Under the pieces are notes generated by a model. That model worked only from the letters and a program-made list of their open reading frames with translations. It ran no database searches and was not told where the DNA came from. 10,848 nucleotides of DNA, taken from the NCBI GenBank assembly GCA_027596195.1, contig JADGJG010000926.1:1-10848 (forward strand). Direction: 5' to 3'. This DNA comes from Podochytrium sp. JEL0797. Its lineage: Eukaryota > Chytridiomycota > Chytridiomycetes > Chytridiales > Chytriomycetaceae. The translations under genes and the position numbers were made by a program. Of the stretch, positions 1-7,354 are shown piece by piece (within the stretch, counting starts at the first letter, position 1; the number at the start of each line of letters is the position of its first letter).

Positions 1-36
<36 letters not shown>
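1..36. repeat. Homopolymer run of 36 C
   Basis: The window opens with 36 consecutive C before a G. The run sits exactly at the edge. It does not resemble a telomere repeat of the TTAGGG type. Read on the minus strand it is poly-G at the 3' end of a leftward read, the form taken by no-signal calls in two-colour short-read chemistry, so an assembly or read-end artefact is the likeliest explanation. A genuine C tract cannot be excluded. Confidence 0.9.
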
Positions 37-37
<1 letters not shown>

Positions 38-1074
38 CCACGCGTGATACAGAGCTTCACAGGTTCGGATGCGCCGTTTTGGGGTTCAAACGAATGATTT
101 CGGTCGATCGCGACAGCACCGGATTTGCCGGTCTTAAGATTCCCTGAACTCTTAACGCTCCATTCGAGTTGAAAAGTAAGGCCTGATTCGGATTCTCTAT
201 ATGAATAGAGAGGAGAGGGGACAGGTTCAGCGGTGCGCACGGCGACGACTACATTCTGCAGGCAATCTCCACCAGAATGAATCACTGAAAAGCACGTATT
301 CCGAGGCCCGAATATCTCGATGACGGCGGGACTGCGCAAGGCATCCCGAAACTCCAAAATCGGATCTCGAAAAAGCGAAATGGAGCGAACAAACGACGAG
401 TTGCGAGCATTTAGACTGTGAGTTCATGATGATTCGGAAGGGCTCGCGCGATCTCGATGAGGCGCCGGAGGGGAGCGTTTTCGGCTGCTCAAAGGGTGTC
501 CAAAAGAGCCAGAGGACCAGCCAGAATGTTTTGACTCGCCTGTTTCAACCTAAAAACATTGCGCGGCACTTCAAAAAGTATGCGAAGGCGTCTGGGATCG
601 TGGTTTCGGTGCGTGAGAACCGCCCGATCAATGAAATGCCAGCAGCGCGGTGATGAGGCGACCAAAATTGGCGACAATCCGCCCCCCACGATCCTCTCTT
701 CATTGTGCGTATTCTACAAGGATTCCTGGTTCGATTGGGAGGGGGCGGGGCGCGATCCAGAAGAGGCGAGAGAATAAAGAGTCGGGCGAGCGAGGAAAGC
801 TGCGTTCCAGGCGCGAAAGCCGCGCAGACAGCCACCGAAAAGGTCAGGATTATCGATCCTGAGGTAAGGGCTCCATATTTGCGGTCATGGTTGACTGGAG
901 GTTCAATCAGCGGTTCGGTTCCAATCGATAGGGGCAGAGGGGGGCGCTCTGAAACATTGGCCGAATGAAACTCGTCATTTTGGTTCCATTAATTATTAGA
1001 AAAGTCGGTGGTGGCGCCTTGGAACGACACCCCCCGCGAGAGCGGAGCAAATTCGAGCCACGAGGTATCAGCGG
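37..1074. other. No supported gene
   Basis: This GC-rich stretch contains only short overlapping open frames on both strands, the longest under 100 codons. None shows a recognisable motif, a convincing splice pattern or a consistent frame. I found no tRNA, rRNA or tandem repeat. It may be intergenic or the decayed remains of genes. Confidence 0.5.
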
Positions 1075-1200
1075 TCACAATTTGCACTCTTTGAGTTCTT
1101 TCTCGAGCTGATGCGCCGTCCACCCCTTCGCTTCAGATTCAGAGATGTTGTCATGACCCCTCGTGGGAAATCGTCCGTTCAAATGTCGGCTCCACACGCA

Positions 1201-1512
1201 TCACAACACTCCCCAATCACATCGAAGAAAACACTCCAAAGTCGGCGTCGACTGCTCTTGAGCAGCCTTCACGCGAGGCCAATTCCGCACGAATTCAAAA
1301 CATCCCGGCGGTAACCAGTGCGTCTCGGCGCCAACATGGAGCAGGGCCCACCATCGAATATTCTCATCAAAAGTCACACACGCGTCCAAAGTCAAATCCG
1401 TGGCGAGACACAAATCTTTCGCGTTGGCAAGTGCGTGACAAAGCCATTGCGTATTTGCCGCCGTTTCAGCTAATTCGCAGGAAATCTGTGGGACGGCAAG
1501 GCGACGCGATCG
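1201..1512 (-). other. Coding-like open stretch, possible exon or gene fragment
   Basis: The minus strand is open from just after a TAG at 1513-1515 down to a stop near 1201, about 100 codons. The translation has a protein-like composition rather than the Arg/Ser/Pro-rich look of chance frames here: a helix-like segment (CELAETAANTQWLCHALA) followed by one rich in Trp, Leu and His (RWWALLHVGAETHWLPPG). A pyrimidine-rich stretch ending TTTAG directly upstream could be a splice acceptor, which would make this an internal exon. Further down (about 1075-1140) another frame reads WTAHQLEKELKECKL and then a stop, possibly a final exon. I could not join these into one gene and recognise no family. 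It could be a decayed gene or a chance frame. Confidence 0.3.
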
Positions 1513-1516
1513 CTAA

Positions 1517-2991
1517 AGCGAAGGTGAGTCACGCGACTTCGATCCATGGGTGGCGTTGACTTTCCTCGTCGCGGTGGGGAGATGGGCTTTTTAACTACCA
1601 CGCTGGCCTCTTGGCCCTTCCCCGTACATATCCCCTGGCTGGGCTTAGTTGGACAGTGCAGAGATGGCTGTGGATATCTTGTGGCAGAGTGAGTGCCTCG
1701 CGTGGGTACCGAAGCAAGCGTGTCTCATCAAACTCACCACCCTGGATTGACATGGACACTTGAGCACCCCCCTAACTCTCTGTGGTCATTCATGAGGCTG
1801 ATGGACCCTGTAGTGCGGCGGGGGATGTCTTGGCTGCCGTTGGGATGTGCTGTGGTGTTTTTTTTTCTGAAATGGATTGTTTGATGTGATTGCAGTTAGA
1901 TTCAGAATAATTGCTTTCGCGACGAGCGTTTCGGCCTTTGGTATTGAATGAAAACCACCTCTCCATTCTCGTCGGCCTGTAGTTGAGCAAGTTATTATCT
2001 CTTTGCTGCACTACTGCTGTTCTTTTTTCTTTGTGAATTCCTGGCGAAGTCCCGCTGATTGCGTTCCAAACGAGAAATTGGTTTTTTTTCGCGAAGACCG
2101 ACCCAATCCAACTCTTTCGGCTTCTCTATGCTTCAGCACCATCTATCATAATACAATCCTCGATATTCACTCGCTCTAATCAATTTTGAATTCCACACAC
2201 CCGCAATATGAACACGTCTTCTATTATCGACAAATAGTATTCCACTTCAGATGTTTCGATAGTTTACGGATTCCCAGTTTCGAATTTCAGCATCGAAGCT
2301 GGATTGAGTTCGTCGCTTGAGGCCACGCGTCTCAAGAGGATCCTTCCACTCCATTTTTGCGGCCAGCGTATGAAGGAACAGGCGCGTTGGGTGTGTGCTT
2401 GTCTATTTCTCTGTTTTGATCACAATTTGTGAAGGTCCTCGTGAATGGCCCCATACAAACATTCCCTTTCTTTTCCCTTTCTAACTAACCAGGAATCGCT
2501 CCCGCAACCTGAATCACAAGCAAATCGCAATTTTCCGGTTGAGTTGCGGTCTGATTTCTCGCGTTATGTGCCTTTTGACACCGGACGTGTGTCTGAATCT
2601 GTCTTCGCTTTCCAGTGTCGAGGAAGATTTGTATCTTTTTAAAATTTATCTTCTTCTTAAATGATTTTAGTTTCCACTTAAATAATTGAAAAAAATTAAA
2701 AATATACGGTATACAGCGGACTTTGATATTCAATCAAAAGCCTTCTCTCCATTCTCATCAACCTTTAAAAAATTCTACTGTTATCTCTTTATCTTTAAAA
2801 TTCATTCCTAAACTCTCCTTACCTCTTTTTAAGTCCCATCTACTGTCATCCGCTCTTTTTTCTAATCGTGTGTACTTTGAATATGAATTTGCCGTTGTTG
2901 ACATTCACTCTTCGCTGTAGGAATCAGAAGGCGTTGACGTTTTCGGGGAATTGATTGTTGCAACCGGAGAATAAAGATTTCCAAAAAAAGC
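1517..2991. other. Apparently non-coding region, AT-rich towards its right end
   Basis: I see no supported gene across these roughly 1.5 kb. The left part is mixed in composition. From about 2640 to 2900 it becomes strongly AT-rich with many T runs. Two segments, about 1944-2005 and 2731-2795, share a diverged pattern (CTCTCCATTCTC followed later by TTATCTCTTT), which may be an old duplication of upstream sequence. The right end should hold the promoter of the small gene that starts at 2992, but no specific element can be named. Confidence 0.45.
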
Positions 2992-3642
2992 ATGAGTTTC
3001 ACGTCGATCACAGCCCCAAACTCGCGCGAACAGCGCCAAAAAGTGAGTCGCGTGTTGTTTCCACTTCTTAGAAACCTACTTCTGATTTTGCTCTCGACGA
3101 AATAGGAGCAGAACCTTCCGCTCCACCGTGAAAACCTTCACAAAATGAAAGCGCCTCAAGATATTCTGACCGCGAAATGGCTCGGAACCCCCCCCCGGAA
3201 TCGACGACCCCTGTGGGCGCAGCACAGCATGCGCAAACCCCCATAAGACTTTTCGCGAGATGAAATTCCGCCTGCGGCAAGTGACTCCATGGAAAAATCG
3301 CAGCAACACGCCACAACCGAGCCACGCGACAGTGGTTTCTACGTCGAAAAGCCCAGTTTTGAGGTGTGTATCGTGGTTGTTAATCGCTTTTGTGTTGAAT
3401 GTTTTTGCCGAAACAGGAAGCAAAGCAGAACGAGTGTTTGAGAATGGAGCTCTTTGCGGAACGTTCCAAACGCGAAGGTTGGGTATTTGCCGGGTAACAA
3501 AGCTGCATATTTATCGATCTTGAAGGATATGGCGGAGTCGAAAAAGAAGGCCGAAGCCGAGGAAGCGAACGCGCGCGAGGCAGCAATCAGAGCTCAATAT
3601 ACGAAAGCACATTCATTTTTTGGATACATGCGTCCTGTTTGA
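2992..3642 (+). CDS. Unrecognised small multi-exon protein with C-terminal coiled-coil-like segment (possible pseudogene)
   Basis: The product and role are unknown. Exon model: 2992-3042, 3106-3363, 3417-3482 and 3526-3642 (or from 3538), all joined in phase 0. Intron 1 (63 nt) runs GTGAGT to ATAG with a CTGAT-like branch site; intron 2 (53 nt) runs GTGTGT to ACAG with a TTAAT-like one. Both sizes match the introns of the eL28 and ABCG genes in this window. The N-terminus is MSFTSITAPNSREQRQK. Later exons are highly charged, and the last carries an Ala/Glu/Lys helix (SKKKAEAEEANAREAA) before a stop at 3640-3642. An in-frame TAA at 3244-3246 interrupts exon 2. Either this is a nonsense mutation, or a further 69-nt intron (3213-3281, GTGGGC to CAAG, frame-preserving) removes it, giving about 140 residues. 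I recognise no family. The frame continuity across introns is the main support. Confidence 0.45.
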
Positions 3643-3888
3643 TACCACAGAATCGCTTTCAAAAGGCATTCAATTCATTCTCGTCATCGTTCATTTTGAT
3701 CACTTTTCTGGAATTCTGATCTTCTCTTTTTCTTTGAGAATGCGTGAGCCGTGGATCAAAATGCACGTTGATTCGAGGATCTTTTCCTTTTCCCCCCCAA
3801 AAACATTAATTGAAAAATCCCAATCCCCCTTGAAAATTTTCCACCAATTCTCTTTCCACCAAGAGCTCCTGCCTGTATTGTCAATATC

Positions 3889-4201
3889 GAAAGAACGGCT
3901 CCTTTTGACAATGTCCGGGGTATTTGCCGGGCGACAAGGCTGACTGTTTTGCAGTAAAAAAGCGGCCGAAGCGGAAAACGCAAACGCGTACGAGGCTGGA
4001 ATACGAGCTCAAGCAAACAAGCATCGAGTTGCCGGGCATCATCGCGTAAGAATCAGATGCCTTAACACACAAGAGCTTCATGTTCCTTCTCAAGAAGAGC
4101 GAGATGCGCGGGACTAGCGACAACCCACTGAGTGTGAGTACGAGGCATTCTGCAATGAAACCAGGCCGGAGCGCATTCGAGGATTCCAAAGGCTTCAACA
4201 A
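3889..4201 (+). pseudogene. Decayed partial duplicate of the gene at 2992-3642
   Basis: This stretch repeats the end of the neighbouring small gene about 420 bases downstream. The shared parts are the segment GGGTATTTGCCGGG (copies near 3481 and 3918) and, after it, a coding segment of the same design: SKKAAEAENANAYEAGIRAQ here against SKKKAEAEEANAREAAIRAQ there. Between them this copy reads GCTGAC then TTTTGCAG, which looks like a branch site and acceptor, so the intron position seems kept although shortened to about 35 nt. The upstream exon is not recognisable beyond a few bases. The frame then continues to about 4201 with one TAG near 4108 (including the segment ETRPERIRGFQRLQQ), which the first copy lacks. 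No start or complete frame is visible, so I read it as a broken tandem duplicate. Confidence 0.5.
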
Positions 4202-4350
4202 GGACTGGTGGTGGTCACATCGCTTATTGCTACATCCTTTTTAATTAATTTGGCCTCAGTTGTCACGCAAATGATGGACTGTCTAACGCCTTTTGCTTCA
4301 ATATATTTCAAAAACCATCAAGCGAGTTTAAGCACCCAAAAGCCAAATCG

Positions 4351-4356
4351 TTTATT
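4351..4356 (-). terminator. Polyadenylation signal of the eL28 gene
   Basis: The plus strand reads TTTATT, which is AATAAA on the minus strand. It lies 66 nt past the eL28 stop codon, a normal distance for a short 3' untranslated region. Confidence 0.55.
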
Positions 4357-4421
4357 ACAAGTTTCCAGCTTTATGAATGGTATCCGTGAAAGAATGATTG
4401 TCGCGGTGGAAGTGAGTGAAT

Positions 4422-4910
4422 TTAAGCTCTGACACCCTTCACCTTCTTCACTGGGGCAACCTTGCCCTCAACCTGAGTGTCCATGATGCGGGAGGCACGG
4501 GCAACAGCGGCCTTGGCCAAATCACCTCTGTAGCTCTTGACAATCTTGTTGACCTGGTTGGAAACTCCACGGCGACCAGTGTGGGCAAACTTCTTGGTGG
4601 AGAGGGACTGACCAGGCTTCTGGGCAGTTCCAGCCTTCTTGGTGGAGACGGTGACTCCCTTGGCGCCGGCAGACGCGATGGTGACAGCCTATTTAATTGT
4701 TTGGACGCGGTTAAAACTCACTATTCGCTCAAATTTCAGATTCAACCAGAAATCTCGTCCCACCTTGTCGTTGAGTCCAGCGTACTTGAAAGAGTGGACA
4801 TTCATCAAGTTGGCCGGGTCACGGGAAAGCTGGATAGCGACATTTCCCTTGCGCTTGACAATGAAGGAAGAGCTGTTACGCGTCAACAACCAGGTAAGAT
4901 CGGCAGACAT
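4422..4910 (-). CDS. RPL28: 60S ribosomal protein eL28 (L28e family), two exons
   Basis: eL28 is a structural protein of the cytosolic large ribosomal subunit in eukaryotes; it is missing from Saccharomyces but present in most other fungi and in animals. Exon 1 is 4764-4910 (49 codons) and starts MSADLTWLLTRNSSSFIVKR, the hallmark N-terminus of the family (human begins [20 protein letters not shown]). Exon 2 is 4422-4688 (88 codons plus stop) and holds the family's QKPGQS and the basic central helix region (SNQVNKIVKSYRGDLAKAA). The 75-nt intron (4689-4763) starts GTGGGA, ends AATAG and falls at phase 0 after residue 49. The joined product is 137 residues, the same length as the human protein, with the basic tail KKVKGVRA. 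Codon use is strongly biased to C-ending codons (AAG, GCC, ACC), as expected of a highly expressed gene. The gene appears intact. Confidence 0.96.
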
Positions 4911-5295
4911 GTTCTGATTGAATGAGGATTCGGGTTTAGAGCGGGGTTCGGACGGAAAGATCAATCGAGGAATGGGGAGGTGGGATTTCGAAGTTGATTT
5001 CGCGGATTCTCCGAGTCAACATCGAATGGCTGAATCTGATGCTAGCGAGCTGATGCGAGGCAACGCTTTTGATGTCGTTGAGACGGTATCGAGGCCGGGA
5101 TTTGATACTGGGTTTGCATGTTTGCGCATACGCCAACGAAACACCCCAATCGACATCGATCCCCTTCCAAACAGAAGCAATATAACACAGCCCGCATCAT
5201 TTCGAGAGAGTTTCGCCCAGATCGGGTTCGCAGGTTTCAACGCATGACAAACGTTGAGAGAACGGCATCTGCTCCCCAAGCACCATCCTCATCTC
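4911..5295. other. Upstream region of eL28; no clear gene
   Basis: This stretch must contain the eL28 promoter and 5' untranslated region on the minus strand. On the plus strand one frame stays open from 4918 to a TGA at 5245-5247, but its translation has no recognisable motif and overlaps the expected eL28 leader. In another frame, the segment FRPDRVRRFQRM near 5212-5247 resembles TRPERIRGFQRL near 4153-4190. This may be a weak trace of duplication or chance. Confidence 0.35.
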
Positions 5296-5553
5296 ATGAC
5301 ACATCTCCCAGGGCCCAATTCAGGTCTGTGGCATTACGACACCGTCGGGAATCGATTCATAGTCTCTGATGGTCGCTTGGATGGCGGTGGTGGGGCGGGT
5401 AGGTGGGCGCAGGCGAGCCTTACGGATTCGAGCTTGAGAAAAATCGGCCATCTCCACCCTTTGCGGGCAACATCAACGCACTCGCCTGCGCTCGCCTACT
5501 GGTCCAATGGCAAGAGGGCAAGTTCCTTTCAGTGATATCAACTAGGCGCTATA
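5296..5553 (+). pseudogene. Unrecognised coding-like fragment with a frame break
   Basis: Two adjacent frames look protein-coding but do not connect. The first contains GPNSGLWHYDTVGNRFIV, running to about 5385. The second contains GEPYGFELEKNRPSPPFAGN and then ALACARLLVQWQEGKF, to about 5527. They are separated by a G-rich stretch (about 5385-5412) with GT and AG pairs only some 14 to 26 nt apart, too short for the introns seen elsewhere here. A frameshift in a decayed gene, or a sequencing error in the G-rich run, would explain the break. I do not recognise the family. Confidence 0.25.
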
Positions 5554-5641
5554 GGTTAGATAAATATTCTACTTCGATCCTTATACTTTTTTGTTGACAT
5601 TCTTCGCTCGCTTCAATTTTTCCAATATTTCTAAGGTACGC

Positions 5642-5675
5642 GGTTTGGGCCGAAATGGTCCAATCTAAACCATTT
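5642..5675 (+). pseudogene. Trace of a decayed copy of gene X (C-terminal end)
   Basis: About 34 bases here align with the end of gene X and still better with its other remnant near 9970. The shared pattern is TTGGG, then a purine-rich segment, then CCAAT or AATCC and AAACCATTT. Translated, it reads GLGRNGPI, stop, TIW, compared with GFGKKGIKTFF in the intact protein. The position supports the reading: it lies just before a decayed ABCG 3' end, exactly where gene X sits relative to the intact transporter. On its own the match would be too short to trust. Confidence 0.45.
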
Positions 5676-5696
5676 GGTACTGATTCCTTTTAACTT

Positions 5697-5702
5697 TTTA
5701 TT
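5697..5702 (-). terminator. Polyadenylation signal of the decayed ABCG copy
   Basis: TTTATT on the plus strand (AATAAA on the minus strand) lies 39 nt beyond the stop of the decayed ABCG copy. The intact and partial copies have the same signal 43 nt beyond their stops, so this site supports common descent of the three 3' ends. Confidence 0.5.
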
Positions 5703-5735
5703 CTGATATGCAACATTTTCAAAACCCCCCAATAC

Positions 5736-5915
5736 TCACAGCGACGGTTTCTTCATCCTCAAAATGATGTAAAACCCGAAACGAAAAACGACAGCAAGCG
5801 CAATGATACGATCTGTACGCGACAGTTATTAAAAAACATCCAAATTTGAGATTCGTGTTATTGCTGAGTTCAAACTCGACGCGTTTGAAACGGGGCTGAC
5901 GGAATCGAACAGAAA
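5736..5915 (-). pseudogene. Decayed ABCG half-transporter, C-terminal remnant
   Basis: The last coding stretch (TGA at 5736-5738) translates as ALAVVFRFGFYIILRMKKPSL, against ALIVLFRICFYVTLRLKKPKV in the intact transporter: 12 of 21 positions are identical, and this is the last membrane helix plus its basic tail. Further up, an 18-base block at 5898-5915 (GACGGAATCGAACAGAAA) is identical to 7521-7538 and 10262-10279, encoding the CSIPS part of the last extracellular loop. The distance from this block to the stop is 162 nt here and 166 nt in both other copies. Between the two matches the frame is broken by stop codons and small length changes. Weak similarity may continue to about 5960. The rest of the gene is gone or unrecognisable. 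Confidence 0.75.
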
Positions 5916-5959
5916 AGCTACATGAACAAACTGAAAAATGACGGATTCACCAGACATAC

Positions 5960-6338
5960 GTCCGAAAATTACATCCCCGCGCGTAACAACGCATTCGCGT
6001 GCATTCAATCGTGAGTGATTTCGGAGTTTGTTCGAAACCAGAGTTCAACCATGCTTGGTCATCCCTCATCAATTTATCCTCTCAATGAAGGAGGAAGGCG
6101 GCAAAGGAACAAAGCGCGTCATTCAAAGCTCGATGGGTCTAGTAATTGCGTCACGATCCAGGAAGCGAACGCGGTCGTGGTTGCATGCAGAAACCCTGTC
6201 CGCCGCGAAACGATAAGACGATAATGAGATTTCCGCGTCTTCTGCTTCACAAATCGTCACGATGGGGCCGGCCCTCGTAAATAATCAAAGTTGAAGAAGT
6301 CACAAATCAAACACGGCTCCAATTCCATCCCTTCCATC
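5960..6338. other. Region upstream of gene X; no gene seen
   Basis: This stretch should hold the promoter and leader of gene X and perhaps the most decayed part of the old ABCG copy. Short open frames occur but none is coding-like. An in-frame open segment upstream of the gene X ATG (6291-6338) begins with TTG and is more likely leader sequence. Confidence 0.4.
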
Positions 6339-7298
6339 ATGCAATCCACCCTCTTCATCTCGACCCTTCCCTTCAATTATGACTCGGATAACGAATCTGA
6401 TTGCTTCTGGTCCCCCGTCCCGAAGAAAGCAAGCATGGCATTTCCTGCTTCCATCACCAGTGCCAAGCACACTCTGCCACAACCACCCAAACGTCGCAAC
6501 CTCACTCAGATCCGCAGACATTCCTTCACAAGCATTTTCACAGTCGATTCGGAAGTGACTGCCACGGGTCAGATTGCTTGTGATACCAACAACGGGGCCA
6601 TCATACTCGAGGCACTTATGCAACAGTTGGAGCAATCGATGGTATCTTCTCCAAAAGACGAAAACGTTGTTCCTGAACTCGATTCCGCGGGGTCCAGTCA
6701 CGAAGGGGGCAGCCTCCCTCGCGCGTCCTCAGACTCGTCGGCTACTGTGCTCAAGCACAACAACGCGCAAGATTTTCTGAACCGCGAACGCAGCACGTCG
6801 AGGGCGTGTCGCAAGTTGACTGAGTCGGAGGCCGGAGAACATTACAAGCACGGGTTGCGTCGAAGGACGACTTTGACCCGCGTGTTGAGCAAGGTTGGAA
6901 TTCGGGACAAGAATGGTCGTGAGGGGTTCACGGCGGCGGTGGGTGGGGTAGGAGTGGGTGGTGGTGTCGCGGTTGCGCGTGTGGCGAGAGATGGGAAGGA
7001 TGAAGAGCCTGTTGTTAGAGACAGTGGTGTTGGTGTTGTGAGTGAGGAGACGTTGGAGGAGTATCATGTCGCTGCGCGTGGGGTTGCGAAAACGAAGGAG
7101 GTTGTAGAGGAGCTGAAGGAGATGAGGCGGAAGCCAAGCATCTGGGCCGGATTCAAACGACGGGGGAAAAAAGGCCGCAAAGGAGATCCTGCTGAGAATG
7201 AGGACGAGGCGAAGAAGCGTGGCTTCGGAAAGAAGGGAATTAAGACCTTCTTCCGAAAGATGAAGGTCGTGTTTAAATTTAACCAACAAAAATGTTGA
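6339..7298 (+). CDS. Gene X: orphan basic, low-complexity protein convergent with ABCG
   Basis: I do not recognise this protein and assign no function. The first in-frame ATG is at 6339 and the TGA at 7296-7298 gives 319 residues in one uninterrupted frame. The N-terminal half is rich in Ser, Thr and acidic residues, with a basic KRRNLTQIRRHS patch that could be a kinase site. A Gly/Val-rich run lies near residues 205-215, followed by a charged, helix-prone segment. The C-terminus is strongly basic (KKGRKGD, then GFGKKGIKTFFRKMK). There is no signal peptide or membrane segment. Base composition shifts from C-rich in the first half to G/T-rich in the second, so an unrecognised intron in the Gly/Val part is possible. 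Two decayed copies of its C-terminal end sit beside the other ABCG copies, which argues that it is a real gene duplicated with the transporter. It ends 56 nt from the ABCG stop on the opposite strand. Confidence 0.65.
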   Translation: MQSTLFISTLPFNYDSDNESDCFWSPVPKKASMAFPASITSAKHTLPQPPKRRNLTQIRRHSFTSIFTVDSEVTATGQIACDTNNGAIILEALMQQLEQSMVSSPKDENVVPELDSAGSSHEGGSLPRASSDSSATVLKHNNAQDFLNRERSTSRACRKLTESEAGEHYKHGLRRRTTLTRVLSKVGIRDKNGREGFTAAVGGVGVGGGVAVARVARDGKDEEPVVRDSGVGVVSEETLEEYHVAARGVAKTKEVVEELKEMRRKPSIWAGFKRRGKKGRKGDPAENEDEAKKRGFGKKGIKTFFRKMKVVFKFNQQKC

Positions 7299-7299
7299 A

Positions 7300-7305
7300 A
7301 ATAAA
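7300..7305 (+). terminator. Polyadenylation signal of gene X
   Basis: AATAAA lies directly after the gene X stop codon. It sits inside the 56-base gap shared with the convergent ABCG gene, whose own signal is 7 bases further on, on the other strand. Confidence 0.5.
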
Positions 7306-7311
7306 AAGCTA

Positions 7312-7317
7312 TTTATT
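7312..7317 (-). terminator. Polyadenylation signal of the intact ABCG gene
   Basis: TTTATT on the plus strand (AATAAA on the minus strand) lies 43 nt from the outer base of the stop codon at 7355. Spacing and flanking bases are shared with the partial copy at 10053-10058. Confidence 0.65.
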
Positions 7318-7354
7318 GAAAGCAAACACAGCAATTATTAAAAAAGAGATCAAT

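Noticed and set aside
1..36. Telomere at the left edge
   Set aside because: The run is pure C with no TTAGGG-like unit, so it does not support a chromosome end.
426..653. 75-codon plus-strand open frame
   Set aside because: It shows no motif and no supporting splice or regulatory signal, and competing open frames of similar length overlap it on both strands.
3043..3071. 29-nt intron (GTGAGT to CTTAG) in the gene at 2992
   Set aside because: It is shorter than every supported intron here. The alternative 63-nt intron ending at 3105 has a branch-like CTGAT and keeps a longer open frame.
5652..5674. Small inverted repeat AAATGGT...ACCATTT
   Set aside because: A 7-base stem is expected by chance, and the same bases are better explained as the trace of gene X.
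6291..6338. Upstream extension of gene X beginning at TTG
   Set aside because: TTG is not a normal start for nuclear eukaryotic genes and the first ATG in this frame is at 6339, so I kept that start.
6729..7334. 201-codon open frame antisense to gene X
   Set aside because: It overlaps gene X completely on the other strand. It is best explained as a shadow of the coding frame, with no motif of its own.
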